Positions 18,120 through 27,060 of a stretch of 64,000 bases of DNA are shown here, one piece after another. The DNA is from Pararhizobium sp. IMCC21322 (GTDB taxonomy: Bacteria; Pseudomonadota; Alphaproteobacteria; Rhizobiales; GCA-2746425). Location of the stretch: positions 5,188,333-5,252,332 of the forward strand of contig NZ_CP132335.1 of the NCBI RefSeq assembly GCF_030758295.1, read 5' to 3'. A program made the position numbers and the translations under genes. The first letter of the stretch is position 1; each line of letters starts with the position of its first letter. The notes under the pieces were generated by a model. It saw only the letters and a program-made list of their open reading frames with translations. It made no database searches and had not been told where the DNA came from.

Positions 18120-19145
18120 ATGCGTAGCTCTAAGACAATTCATGTAATTTCCGCCCATGCGGAAGGCGAGGTCGGCGATGTCATTGTCGGCGGCGTGTCC
18201 CCGCCATCCGGCGACACGATCTGGGATCAACGCAGCTTCATTGCGTCAGACCAGAGCCTTAGGAATTTCGTATTGAATGAACCACGAGGGGGCGTGTTTC
18301 GGCACGTCAACTTGCTGGTTCCGCCAAAGCACCCCGATGCCGACGCCGCCTTCATCATCATGGAGCCAGAAGACAATCCGCCGATGTCCGGGTCAAATTC
18401 GATTTGCGTTTCAACTGTATTGCTGGATAGCGGAATTATCCCGATGCAGGAACCTGTGACGGAGATGGTCCTGGAAGCGCCCGGCGGTCTGGTGCGGGTC
18501 AGGGCCGACTGCAGTAATGGTAAGGCGACGCGCATAACGGTTCAGAATGTGGCCAGTTTTGCGGATAAAATTGCAGTGCCGCTGGAAGTGGAAGGGATCG
18601 GAACTCTAACGGTTGATACGGCCTATGGTGGCGACAGCTTTGTTGTCGTCGATGCCGAAAGCCTGAACTTTGAAATCGTTGAAAGCGAAGCTGCAGACAT
18701 TGCCCGCCTCGGCGTCAGGATCACCGATGCTGCGAACCAGCAATTGGGGTTTACGCACCCCGAGAACCCCGACTGGAATCATATCTCATTCTGCGCTTTT
18801 TGTGGCCCATTGGAGTCCGTGCCGACAGGTGTAGCCAGCCGATCTGCTGTCGCAATCAAGCCCGGCAAGGTGGATAGATCGCCGACCGGAACCGCAGTTT
18901 CGGCACGGATGGCATTGATGGCAAGCAAGGGCCAAATGACCATCGGTGAGGAATTTGTGGCGACCTCAATCATCGGTTCTACTTTCACGGGGAAAATAGA
19001 AGCTGCCACAAGCGTCGGCGACCGGGCAGCAATTATCCCGCAGATCAGCGGACGCGGCTGGATCACAGGCATCCACCAACACATGCTGGATCCAGACGAT
19101 CCATGGCCTCAGGGCTACAAGCTTAGCGATACATGGGGGGCATAA
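18120..19145 (+). CDS. Proline-racemase-family protein with Ser/Thr active-site pair (probable 3-hydroxyproline dehydratase type)
   Basis: 341 residues with the full proline-racemase fold. The two catalytic positions, Cys/Cys in racemases and 4-hydroxyproline 2-epimerases, are Ser90 ([11 protein letters not shown]) and Thr256 ([10 protein letters not shown]). A Thr at the second position is the hallmark of trans-3-hydroxy-L-proline dehydratases, which normally keep Cys at the first. A two-thiol racemization is therefore impossible here. With acnX, which handles the cis isomer, this enzyme may dehydrate the trans isomer or open a related ring. GGGGTGAAAC precedes the ATG. Last gene of the transporter operon, convergent with the membrane-protein gene at 19235-19846. 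Confidence 0.85.
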   Translation: MRSSKTIHVISAHAEGEVGDVIVGGVSPPSGDTIWDQRSFIASDQSLRNFVLNEPRGGVFRHVNLLVPPKHPDADAAFIIMEPEDNPPMSGSNSICVSTVLLDSGIIPMQEPVTEMVLEAPGGLVRVRADCSNGKATRITVQNVASFADKIAVPLEVEGIGTLTVDTAYGGDSFVVVDAESLNFEIVESEAADIARLGVRITDAANQQLGFTHPENPDWNHISFCAFCGPLESVPTGVASRSAVAIKPGKVDRSPTGTAVSARMALMASKGQMTIGEEFVATSIIGSTFTGKIEAATSVGDRAAIIPQISGRGWITGIHQHMLDPDDPWPQGYKLSDTWGA

Positions 19146-19234
19146 CATCGTTGTTACCGATTGATCGCGATACGTTTGTCAGTAAGCAGTTTCAGTGAAG
19201 TAGCGGTGGCGGAACCTGCATCAGGCGAGGGCCG

Positions 19235-19846
19235 CTAAACAATGTTCCAGAACACATAGCCAAACCAGGCGTAGAACAACACCCAGATAAACAGGGTCAA
19301 CCGCATCAGGCCGACACGGCGGAGCCTGGTGTAAAGAAAACTGCGCAATAGGCCCGACAGGACCAGTACCACCACAATTCTTGAAAAGCGGGCAATGGTC
19401 GCCGGTTCCAGAAACGCCAGCAATGGCGCAATGCCGGCTTCAAAGGCGGTTGCAGAAAATATTTTGAACGGAACCCCGGTAAAGCCGCCAAACAGCAACG
19501 CGCCCATAGGTTCCGCTGCCATATCAGTGGACGCATAGCGCAACAATTCCTCGGTAATACCGGGAACTGTCAGAATGAAGGACCGGACAAACTCCGGGTT
19601 CACCTGCGACAATTTATAAAGAACAATGCCGCCCAGCATTGTGCCGATCAAAGCCGTAAAGGCAGGGACCATGGCCTTCAGCACGCCGAAGCGCATCACA
19701 GCCAGGCTGATCAGCACATCCACCATGATGAAAAACCAGAGAGCTTCCGCAAATCCCCAGATGAAGCCCACGAGTGACCACACCAGCAGCCAGCTCCAGG
19801 TCAGGGCATTCCTGGGAGACATGGGACCGAGCAGCAGCCCAACCAT
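19235..19846 (-). CDS. Integral membrane protein at the end of the sdh operon
   Basis: 203 residues with about five hydrophobic segments (near 17-50, 58-78, 110-150, 150-170 and 180-200). The block GGFTGVPFKIFSATAFEAGI resembles the G-x-PFK motif of SNARE-associated/VTT (YqaA-like) membrane proteins, but I do not recognise it with certainty. It starts 15 bp after the sdhB stop on the same strand, so it is probably transcribed with sdhCDAB. Its 3' end has a diverged partial copy at 11351-11420. The function is unknown; a role in quinone or succinate-dehydrogenase membrane biology would be speculation from position only. Confidence 0.75.
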   Translation of the reverse strand: MVGLLLGPMSPRNALTWSWLLVWSLVGFIWGFAEALWFFIMVDVLISLAVMRFGVLKAMVPAFTALIGTMLGGIVLYKLSQVNPEFVRSFILTVPGITEELLRYASTDMAAEPMGALLFGGFTGVPFKIFSATAFEAGIAPLLAFLEPATIARFSRIVVVLVLSGLLRSFLYTRLRRVGLMRLTLFIWVLFYAWFGYVFWNIV

Positions 19847-19861
19847 GACAAGACCTACCCT

Positions 19862-20638
19862 TTAGACGCGTCTTTCAACCATCATCTTCTTGATTTCTGC
19901 AATGGCCTTGGCCGGGTTGAGACCCTTCGGACATGCTTGCGCGCAATTCATGATGGTGTGACAGCGATACAGCCGGAACGGATCTTCCAGATCGTCAAGC
20001 CGTTCACCGGTCGCCTCATCCCGGCTGTCAATCAGCCAGCGATAGGATTGCAACAGAACTGCGGGGCCCAGATAGCGATCACCATTCCACCAATAGCTTG
20101 GGCAGGATGTTGAGCAACAGGCGCACAAAATACACTCATACAGCCCGTCCAGTTTTTCACGGTCCGCTTCGCTCTGCTTCCACTCCCGTTGCGGGCTTGG
20201 CGTTGTTGTTTTGAGCCACGGCTCAATCGAGCGATGCTGGGCATAGAAATTCGTCAGATCCGGCACCAGATCCTTGACCACCGGCAGATGCGGCAGGGGA
20301 TAGATTTTAACATCCCCGTCAATCTCATCCATGCCCTTGGTGCAGGCCAGCGTATTGGTTCCATCGATATTCATGGCACAGGACCCGCAAATGCCCTCGC
20401 GGCAGGACCGTCGGAAGGTCAGGGTCGGATCAATATTACTCTTGATCCAGATCAGCGCATCCAGAACCATCGGTCCGCAATCATCCAGATCCACATGATA
20501 AGTGTCGACCTGCGGATTGCCGTCCCCGTCAGGATTCCAGCGATAGATGCGAAATTCACGCAAATTGCTGCCAGATGGTTTTTCCCAGGCTTTACCCTGC
20601 TTCATCTGTGAATTTTTAGGCAGTGTCAGTTGAACCAT
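19862..20638 (-). CDS. sdhB: Succinate dehydrogenase iron-sulfur subunit
   Basis: 258-residue electron-transfer subunit of complex II. The 2Fe-2S ligands lie in [15 protein letters not shown] plus the later Cys of LACTKG; the 4Fe-4S and 3Fe-4S ligands lie in [17 protein letters not shown] and [17 protein letters not shown]. It passes electrons from SdhA flavin to the SdhCD quinone site. It follows sdhA by 29 bp and precedes the membrane-protein gene by 15 bp. Confidence 0.98.
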   Translation of the reverse strand: MVQLTLPKNSQMKQGKAWEKPSGSNLREFRIYRWNPDGDGNPQVDTYHVDLDDCGPMVLDALIWIKSNIDPTLTFRRSCREGICGSCAMNIDGTNTLACTKGMDEIDGDVKIYPLPHLPVVKDLVPDLTNFYAQHRSIEPWLKTTTPSPQREWKQSEADREKLDGLYECILCACCSTSCPSYWWNGDRYLGPAVLLQSYRWLIDSRDEATGERLDDLEDPFRLYRCHTIMNCAQACPKGLNPAKAIAEIKKMMVERRV

Positions 20639-20667
20639 GATTGAAAGGCTCTCTCAGCAAAAAGAAA

Positions 20668-22482
20668 TTAATAAACGCGGGTTTTGGGGGCGATCTTCTC
20701 CAACGGTATTTCGTTGGACAACGGGTCAGCATGAACCGGACGCGAATCCAGCGTTACTTTCCCCTCTTCAGACACCCAGGACAGCGAATGCTTGCGCCAG
20801 TTCTCATCATCCCGATCCGGGCAGTCCTCACGCGCATGAGCGCCGCGGCTTTCTGTCCGCGCTTCGGCGGAGTAAACTGTGGTGATGGCATTGGCCATCA
20901 GGTTTTCATACTCGATGGTTTCCACAAGATCCGTATTCCAGATCATGGACCGGTCGGTCACCTGAATGTCGTCTCGCGCATCCCAGATTTCCGACACGCG
21001 CTTACAGCCATTCTTCAAGGTTTCGCCGGTCCGGAACACGGCAGCATCCTCCTGCATGGCTTTCTGCATTTTCAGGCGCAGATCAGCGGTGCGGGTGCTG
21101 CCATTGGCATTGCGCAATTTATCAAACCGCTGCAGAGCCTTGTCGACGGACGCCTGATTGAGGTTCTCATTGCTGGATTTCGGGTCAACAATTTCACCGG
21201 CGCGAATAGAGGCCGCCCGCCCAAACACAACCAGATCGATCAGAGAATTGGACCCAAGACGATTGGCACCATGCACAGAGGCACAGGCAGCTTCGCCAAC
21301 GGCCATCAGCCCCGGCACCTTGGTGTCAGGATTGCCGTCTTTGAGGGTCATCACTTCACCCCAGTAATTGGTCGGGATGCCACCCATGTTATAATGCACG
21401 GTCGGCAGAACCGGAATCGGCTCCTTGGTCAGATCAACACCGGCGAAAATCCGTGCTGATTCTGAAATACCCGGCAGACGCTCTGCCAAAGTTTCCGGCG
21501 GCAGATGATCCAGATGCAAATGGATGTGATCCTTGTCATTGCCTACGCCGCGCCCGTCGCGAATTTCCATGGTCATGCAGCGGGACACAACATCACGCGA
21601 GGCCAGATCCTTATAGGTCGGCGCATAGCGCTCCATAAAGCGCTCACCTTCGGAGTTGGTCAGATAACCACCCTCGCCCCGCGCGCCTTCGGTAATCAGG
21701 CAGCCCGCACCGTAAATACCGGTTGGATGGAACTGAACGAACTCCATATCCTGCAAAGGCAGTCCCGCACGTGTGACCATCGCATTGCCATCGCCGGTAC
21801 AGGTATGGGCGGATGTGGCAGAGAAATAGGCCCGGCCATAACCGCCGGTTGCCAACACCACCATTTTGGACTTGAAGGCATGCATCGTACCGTCATCCAG
21901 CTTCCAGGCAAGAATACCCTGACAGGTGCCTTCTTCCGACATGATCAGATCAATTGCCAGATATTCGATAAAGAATTCGGCGTCATGTTTCAAAGACTGG
22001 CCATACAGCGTGTGCAGGATGGCATGGCCGGTGCGGTCTGCTGCGGCACAGGTGCGCTGCACAGGAGGGCCTTCACCATATTCCGTCGTGTGGCCGCCAA
22101 ATGGACGCTGGTAAATTTCGCCTTCCTTGGTCCGCGAGAAGGGCACACCATAATGTTCCAGTTCATAAACGGCCTTCGGCGCCTCACGCACCATGTATTC
22201 AATGGCATCATGATCGCCAAGCCAGTCTGACCCCTTGACCGTGTCATACATGTGCCACTGCCAGGAATCCGGTCCCATATTGCTGAGGCTGGCCGCAATG
22301 CCACCCTGCGCTGCAACTGTGTGCGAGCGCGTGGGAAATACTTTTGTTATACAGGCGGTGCGCAGGCCTTGCTCCGCCATTCCCAATGTGGCGCGCAGAC
22401 CAGATCCGCCAGCGCCAACAACAACGACATCGAATGTGTGTTCGGTAACGTCATAGGCCTTACCATTTGCAGCAGTCACCAC
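20668..22482 (-). CDS. sdhA: Succinate dehydrogenase flavoprotein subunit
   Basis: 604-residue FAD subunit that oxidises succinate to fumarate. The FAD dinucleotide fold is [21 protein letters not shown]; the flavin-linked histidine lies in [15 protein letters not shown]. The catalytic region includes [17 protein letters not shown] and [18 protein letters not shown]. The start is GTG at 22482, with GGAGG eight bases upstream inside the end of sdhD; the gap to the sdhD stop is 3 bp. Confidence 0.98.
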   Translation of the reverse strand: MVTAANGKAYDVTEHTFDVVVVGAGGSGLRATLGMAEQGLRTACITKVFPTRSHTVAAQGGIAASLSNMGPDSWQWHMYDTVKGSDWLGDHDAIEYMVREAPKAVYELEHYGVPFSRTKEGEIYQRPFGGHTTEYGEGPPVQRTCAAADRTGHAILHTLYGQSLKHDAEFFIEYLAIDLIMSEEGTCQGILAWKLDDGTMHAFKSKMVVLATGGYGRAYFSATSAHTCTGDGNAMVTRAGLPLQDMEFVQFHPTGIYGAGCLITEGARGEGGYLTNSEGERFMERYAPTYKDLASRDVVSRCMTMEIRDGRGVGNDKDHIHLHLDHLPPETLAERLPGISESARIFAGVDLTKEPIPVLPTVHYNMGGIPTNYWGEVMTLKDGNPDTKVPGLMAVGEAACASVHGANRLGSNSLIDLVVFGRAASIRAGEIVDPKSSNENLNQASVDKALQRFDKLRNANGSTRTADLRLKMQKAMQEDAAVFRTGETLKNGCKRVSEIWDARDDIQVTDRSMIWNTDLVETIEYENLMANAITTVYSAEARTESRGAHAREDCPDRDDENWRKHSLSWVSEEGKVTLDSRPVHADPLSNEIPLEKIAPKTRVY

Positions 22483-22485
22483 GGA

Positions 22486-22866
22486 CTAACCTCCAAAGCT
22501 CAATTTCAGAATGGAAAACACCGACACAAGTGCGATTGCCGCCGTGAAGAAAGTGTTCCCGAGTACGAGCACAATTTTCATGCCCTCTGAGTGAATATAG
22601 TCCTCAATCACAACCTGCATACCCAAACGCATATGCCAAGTGACCGACAGAACCGCTGCGATCAGGAAAATTGCACCAAGCGGCGAACCTGCCGCTGCAA
22701 CAAATTCCGCGTGGGTAGCGCCAGACAACATGATGACAAGAATCACAAAGCCGATAACCAGCGGCACATTGGCAACGGCTGTCAGCCTTTGTTGCCAGAA
22801 ATGCGATGTGCCATCCTTGGCTGATCCAAGATGGCGAATGGTTTTCAAAGGTGTCCGCATTGACAT
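22486..22866 (-). CDS. sdhD: Succinate dehydrogenase membrane anchor subunit
   Basis: 126-residue membrane anchor with three transmembrane helices. It contains GTSHFWQQRLTAVANVPLV near residue 19, a typical alphaproteobacterial SdhD block, and the heme-ligand region HMRLGMQVVIEDYIHSEGMK. With SdhC it binds heme b and ubiquinone in the inner membrane. It starts 12 bp after the sdhC stop and ends 3 bp before sdhA. Confidence 0.95.
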   Translation of the reverse strand: MSMRTPLKTIRHLGSAKDGTSHFWQQRLTAVANVPLVIGFVILVIMLSGATHAEFVAAAGSPLGAIFLIAAVLSVTWHMRLGMQVVIEDYIHSEGMKIVLVLGNTFFTAAIALVSVFSILKLSFGG

Positions 22867-22878
22867 GCTTATTTGCTC

Positions 22879-23295
22879 CTATCGCACCATATAGCCGATG
22901 ATCCAGACAAGAACTGTCAGAATCACCGAGCCGGCGAGTGTGGCCTTCGCCATTGTCTCACGCACAACTTCGCCGAAGCCATGGCCCGTGTCCCAGACAA
23001 AATGGCGCAGGCCGCCCAACATGTGATGCAGCAAGGCCCAGGTGAAGCCAAACAGGATCACCTGTCCGAACCAGGATCCGAAAAAGCCCTGAACCCAGTT
23101 GAAATAGTCAGGACCGCTTGCAGCCGCAAACAACCACCAGGCCAGCAAAAACATGCCGAAATACAGGCCAACGCCGGTAATGCGGTGGACGATGGACATC
23201 ACCATCGTGAACAGTGGCCGGTAAACCTGAATATGCGGAGAAAGGGGTCGATCAGCGCCAATGCGCGGATGAGGGGTCGGTGTCGTCTCAGACAT
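22879..23295 (-). CDS. sdhC: Succinate dehydrogenase cytochrome b556 subunit
   Basis: 138-residue cytochrome b subunit. The conserved RPLSPHIQVYRP and SIVHRITGVGLYFG block lies at the start, and HHMLGGLRHFVWDTGHG near 92-108 supplies the heme b ligand; three transmembrane helices are visible. The start at 23295 gives the standard MSETTPTPHPRIG terminus; an upstream in-frame start 51 bp earlier would add an atypical arginine-rich extension. First gene of the sdh operon. Confidence 0.95.
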   Translation of the reverse strand: MSETTPTPHPRIGADRPLSPHIQVYRPLFTMVMSIVHRITGVGLYFGMFLLAWWLFAAASGPDYFNWVQGFFGSWFGQVILFGFTWALLHHMLGGLRHFVWDTGHGFGEVVRETMAKATLAGSVILTVLVWIIGYMVR

Positions 23296-23391
23296 GAAAT
23301 GCGCCTTTATTTGCAGCAAAGCCAATCGGCGAGACAGATTTTGCAAGGAGTCTGCCAGAAAATTAACCAGATATTGCCATCAAGTGCTCTG

Positions 23392-23420
23392 TTCTTAGAA
23401 AACTTAAGCAGCCACGTCAA
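23392..23420 (-). promoter_or_regulatory. Candidate promoter for the sdh operon
   Basis: On the minus strand TTGACG (23420-23415) is followed after 17 bp by TAAGAA (23397-23392), about 97 bp upstream of sdhC. The -35 is the same hexamer as in the mdh-suc candidate, while the -10 is only a partial match. Not mapped. Confidence 0.35.
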
Positions 23421-23462
23421 AGTAACCTTTTGACCCATGGGCACTTTATCGCAAATGAAAGC

Positions 23463-24512
23463 CTATTGAAGCAGAACGCGTTCCACCTCAAAACCGGACT
23501 CACGAAACAGGGCAACCAAACCCTCCTTGCCCGGCAAATGCAGCGCCCCGACCGCAATAAATGCACCACCCTCGCTGACATAAGGCAAAGAACGCTCGGC
23601 CATGCGCCGATTGCGATCAACGATCATGCTTTTTGCAAAACCCTCCGGAATATCGGCCAGCGGCGCGAACGGCATTTCGATTCTTTCAAGTGCCAACATC
23701 TGATCCATGCGTTCTGCATCATAAAGCGCAACCAGCGTCGCAGCAAAGTCTTCGATCTGATCTTCGTGCAAAACCAAAGTCTCCAGCATCTTCACGCCTT
23801 CGGCCAGTGGAATATTGGTAATCGCTTCCATCTGCTCGGCAAAGGATTCAAGGCCGGTTGTGGGAATACCAGCAGCTTCGGCTGCGCTGGCGATGCGCAC
23901 ATCAACCGTATTGTTCATGCCCCCGGTACTTTCCAGCATGCCCGGCAATTCACAGGACGGAATGGAAATCAGCGCCGTGACGACAAACGGCCGAAAGCCG
24001 ATCAGGGCAAAAGGTGGCAGTCCCATATCCGTCATCAGACGCTCCAGATTGCCATAGGCCTGCGGGCTCATGAAATCTTTCAATGTCTTGCCATTACCCA
24101 GAAACAGGTTTCCCATCTGCAGCACCGATTGTTCTGCAACAATCGTTTCATTGGCAATATCAGGGATTTCCGTGACCACCAGTTGCGACTGCAGCACCAG
24201 ATCAAGCACCGTCGGCGAAATCTCCGGAACACTCAGTTCAGACAGATGAATTGTACCGAACAGATATGATGTTTTGCCGTCTGGCGCTGTGATCCGCCAC
24301 AACAGCCCTTCCCCATTGGGAATAGCCCGCGCTTCGCGCTCCAGATTGGCATAGACCTCCGGGTAATCCGCTTCCAGCTGGCTGACAATACTTGTGCCGG
24401 TACAGCTGGGATGTGCCGGATTGGCAGTAGCAGCTGTTGCCCCAAACGCCACCAGCAAGCCCGTAAAGCCAAGCACGCAGCCAAGAAATCCCATGCGCCA
24501 GATTGCGGTCAC
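23463..24512 (-). CDS. TraB/GumN family protein
   Basis: 349 residues with a signal peptide or N-terminal anchor (GCVLGFTGLLVAFGATAATA). The TraB/GumN metallo-hydrolase-like fold shows YLFGTIHLSE near residue 85, TTGLESFAEQME near 220 and the C-terminal FIAVGALHLPGKEGLVALF, with the two GxxH motifs expected of this family. Eukaryotic relatives (TIKI) are metalloproteases; bacterial functions are largely unknown. Last gene of a minus-strand run after the CitE-like and DUF1737 genes, 10 bp after the latter. Confidence 0.85.
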   Translation of the reverse strand: MTAIWRMGFLGCVLGFTGLLVAFGATAATANPAHPSCTGTSIVSQLEADYPEVYANLEREARAIPNGEGLLWRITAPDGKTSYLFGTIHLSELSVPEISPTVLDLVLQSQLVVTEIPDIANETIVAEQSVLQMGNLFLGNGKTLKDFMSPQAYGNLERLMTDMGLPPFALIGFRPFVVTALISIPSCELPGMLESTGGMNNTVDVRIASAAEAAGIPTTGLESFAEQMEAITNIPLAEGVKMLETLVLHEDQIEDFAATLVALYDAERMDQMLALERIEMPFAPLADIPEGFAKSMIVDRNRRMAERSLPYVSEGGAFIAVGALHLPGKEGLVALFRESGFEVERVLLQ

Positions 24513-24522
24513 AACAATTCTC

Positions 24523-24726
24523 CTAATAGTCAGACAAAGTTATATCGTCAGAATAGGTGCCTTCGGTCTCTTTCCAGACCGCCTGTCCGCACATCATGGA
24601 ACCACTTTCAGGATTATGCGACAGCGTCGGGCTGCCATGCAGGTTCCAACCGGCACTTAAGGCCTTGGAGACGCGTTTGCAAAATGACGAATCATCAGGG
24701 CCTGTAAGATATCGATAGAGTTTCAT
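24523..24726 (-). CDS. DUF1737 domain-containing small protein
   Basis: 67-residue protein whose first half, KLYRYLTGPDDSSFCKRVSKA to LHGSPTLS, is the DUF1737 domain, a short fold of unknown function. The rest (SGSMMCGQAVWKETEG) is typical of the family tail. The ATG is preceded by CGGGAAACAAT and lies in a 17-bp tandem repeat described separately. It sits between the CitE-like and TraB-like genes on the same strand. Confidence 0.8.
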   Translation of the reverse strand: MKLYRYLTGPDDSSFCKRVSKALSAGWNLHGSPTLSHNPESGSMMCGQAVWKETEGTYSDDITLSDY

Positions 24727-24760
24727 ATTGTTTCCCGTTTCATACTGTTTCCCGGTTCAT
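24724..24760 (-). repeat. 17-bp tandem repeat duplicating a start region and making two micro-ORFs
   Basis: On the minus strand three ATGAA starts lie exactly 17 bp apart (24760, 24743, 24726), the second and third each preceded by CGGGAAACARTA. The first two open only six codons (M-N-R-E-T-V and M-K-R-E-T-I) and stop in TGA overlapping the next ATG; the third is the DUF1737 start. The repeats lie in the 46-bp gap after the CitE-like gene. Confidence 0.6.
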
Positions 24761-24772
24761 GGTGTGTCCTGC

Positions 24773-25663
24773 TTATTGAGTACCGTCCGCAAGGCCTGCC
24801 TTCACCAGCACCCGCTGAGCGGCTTTGAGATGCAGAAATTCCACCATTTTGTTGTTAACAGTCAAAACAGCTTTGCCAGCATTGGCCGGATCGGCAAACG
24901 CTGCGCAAATGGCTTTCGCCTCCAGCACATCCGCCTCAGCCGGTGTAAAGGCCACCATACAGGCCGCAATCTGGCCCGGATGGATCAGGCTTTTGCCATC
25001 AAGGCCAAGTGCGGCGCCCTGTTCACATTCCGCCTGAAATCCGTCCATATCCTTCAAATCGGTATAAACGCCATCCACCAGAGCCAATCCATAAGCGCGG
25101 CACGCTGCAAGGCATTGCATGATCCACGGAATAAAGGCTGCCCGTCCCGGCACTAAAGGCGTACCCGTTTGCAGCGCAAGATCATTGGTTCCCAGCATCA
25201 AAGCTTCCAGTCTTGGGTCAGCCGCCGCCGCCATTGCGGCAATCTCACCGATATTCATCAGTGCCAGCGGGCTTTCAATCATACCCCACAACCGAATGGA
25301 AGCTGGTGCGTCGCTTGCTTCAAAGGCGCTCAGCGCGGTCTCGATATCAGCGGTCTTGTCCACTTTCGGCAGCACAATGCCGTCTGGAACCATCGCCAGA
25401 ACCGCCAGAAAATCTTCCGCGCCCCATAGCGTATCAAGCGGGTTGATGCGCACCAGAATGCGGCCCTTTGGGCGGTCCCCTTCCAGCGCTGCACGTAAGG
25501 CTTCTCTGGCATCGGCTTTGCCAGCACTGGTAACTGCGTCCTCCAGATCAAAAATGACACAATCAGCGCCCAACATGTCAGGACTGCCTAACACTTTAGC
25601 GACAGCACGATGATTGTCGGCCGGGACATACAATATGCTGCGAAAGGCGTTGTATTTGTTCAT
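24773..25663 (-). CDS. HpcH/HpaI aldolase family, CitE-like lyase
   Basis: 296-residue CitE-like TIM-barrel protein related to malyl-CoA lyase, citrate-lyase beta and beta-methylmalyl-CoA enzymes. Visible blocks are RSILYVPADN, DCVIFDLEDAV (metal-binding acid), ILVRINPLDT, GMIESPLALMNI, LMLGTNDLALQTG and GLDGKSLIHPGQI. These enzymes cleave or form acyl-CoA thioesters of 2-oxo acids such as glyoxylate. Divergent from the FAD oxidoreductase gene, with which it shares a 133-bp promoter gap. The exact substrate cannot be assigned. Confidence 0.88.
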   Translation of the reverse strand: MNKYNAFRSILYVPADNHRAVAKVLGSPDMLGADCVIFDLEDAVTSAGKADAREALRAALEGDRPKGRILVRINPLDTLWGAEDFLAVLAMVPDGIVLPKVDKTADIETALSAFEASDAPASIRLWGMIESPLALMNIGEIAAMAAAADPRLEALMLGTNDLALQTGTPLVPGRAAFIPWIMQCLAACRAYGLALVDGVYTDLKDMDGFQAECEQGAALGLDGKSLIHPGQIAACMVAFTPAEADVLEAKAICAAFADPANAGKAVLTVNNKMVEFLHLKAAQRVLVKAGLADGTQ

Positions 25664-25796
25664 GAGATTTCCAGATAATTGAGCGCCTTCTTATCACCCA
25701 CAAACCGGCTCCTGTCAGCAGTCTTTTCATGGCATTCGCACTGTGAACCTGCTACAGCAGCGATTACATGCCCGGTGAAAAAACCAGCGATTCCCA

Positions 25797-26963
25797 GTGC
25801 AAAACACATTTGATGTCATCATTATTGGAAGCGGCATTGTCGGCGTTTCAACCGCATGGCATTTGCGGGGAATTGGCTTTGCCGGCACAATTGCCATCGT
25901 GGAACGCGACCCGAGCTTCAGCCATTCATCCACGTCTCAGGCCATCGGTGGCATCTGGCAGCAATTCTCTCTCAAAGAAAACGTTCAAATGTCGCTCTAT
26001 GGCGCAAAATTCCTCAAGGAATTTGCCAAGGAGCAGAAAATCGATCTGGATTTTCAAGAACATGGCTACCTGTTTCTGGCCAAGGAGGAGGGTCAGGACA
26101 CTCTGGAAAAAAATGTCGCCCAGCAGCGCAAGCTGAAAGCCGACATCGCGCTATTGACCCCCACCTTGCTGCAACAGCACTTCCCCTGGCTCAATACAGA
26201 CGGGCTGGCAGCCGGGGCTCTGGGTCTGTCCAATGAGGGATGGTTCGATGCCCACCAGCTTCACAGTTCCATGCGCAGCGCGGTTCGCGACTGGGACGTG
26301 CCCCTGATCAAGGGATCAGTCTCCGAAATCGAACATACCGACAGCGAAATTCGCTCGGTGATGCTGGACAATGGGCGGCGGCTGAAATGCGGTCATCTCG
26401 TCAATGCAACCGGACCCAATGCCGGAATTCTGACGCGGATGGCCCGGATTCGTCTGCCCATTGAGCCAAGAAAACGCAGCATCTTCATGGTCCATGGCGA
26501 TTCTGCACCATCTGAAATGCCGGTGCTTGTCGACCCCAATGGTGTGTTCCTGCGCCCGGATGGCCCCTTCCACATTTGCGGCGTCGCGCCCGACAAAACA
26601 TCTGACAGCCGCAGCACCACGTCAGACATTGAGCCGGATCCGGATTTGTTTCATGGCATCATCAAGCCGGCACTTGCGGCGCGTTTGCCCGACGTAAAAG
26701 AATTCAAGATCATTCGATCATGGGCTGGCCATTACGACTACAACAGTTTTGATCAGATCGCCGTTCTGGGACCTCATACCCGTCTTGAGAATTTCTATTT
26801 TGCCAACGGCTTTTCCGGAATTGGCCTGCAACAGGGCCCGGCGGCAGGGCGCGCCGTAGCCGAACTCATTCTCCATGGCGCTTATCAGACCCTCGATCTG
26901 TCCCGGCTTGGCTTTGAGCGCATTGTTGAAAACCAGCCGCTTGAAGAGGAAAACCTGATTTAG
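25797..26963 (+). CDS. FAD-dependent amine/amino-acid oxidoreductase (DAO family)
   Basis: 388 residues with an N-terminal FAD fold, DVIIIGSGIVGVSTAWHL (6-23) and the acidic VERD near 41, followed by SQAIGGIWQQFS where sarcosine- and glycine-oxidase relatives contact flavin. The C-terminal block FYFANGFSGIGLQQGPAAGRAVAELI is the DAO-family signature (G-FSG-G-Q--P). The start is GTG at 25797; no upstream in-frame ATG was found and the ribosome-binding site is weak. Likely substrates are D-amino acids, sarcosine, glycine or imino acids. It is the first gene of a plus-strand row with a PLP kinase-like and a PLP dehydratase-like gene. Confidence 0.82.
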   Translation: MQNTFDVIIIGSGIVGVSTAWHLRGIGFAGTIAIVERDPSFSHSSTSQAIGGIWQQFSLKENVQMSLYGAKFLKEFAKEQKIDLDFQEHGYLFLAKEEGQDTLEKNVAQQRKLKADIALLTPTLLQQHFPWLNTDGLAAGALGLSNEGWFDAHQLHSSMRSAVRDWDVPLIKGSVSEIEHTDSEIRSVMLDNGRRLKCGHLVNATGPNAGILTRMARIRLPIEPRKRSIFMVHGDSAPSEMPVLVDPNGVFLRPDGPFHICGVAPDKTSDSRSTTSDIEPDPDLFHGIIKPALAARLPDVKEFKIIRSWAGHYDYNSFDQIAVLGPHTRLENFYFANGFSGIGLQQGPAAGRAVAELILHGAYQTLDLSRLGFERIVENQPLEEENLI

Positions 26964-27060
26964 CCCGATCGTGACTTCGATCCCCTGCCAAGTTGACTAA
27001 CCTGGCCAACGGGCTGATATGGATGGCCACTTGGTTCAACAGCACTGAAATGCGCTTAAG

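Noticed and set aside
11543..19145. Integrative element or genomic island with attachment sites
   Set aside because: No integrase, transposase or tRNA was found. The flanking similarity is a diverged homologous gene end, not a short exact attachment repeat, so only acquisition by recombination is proposed.
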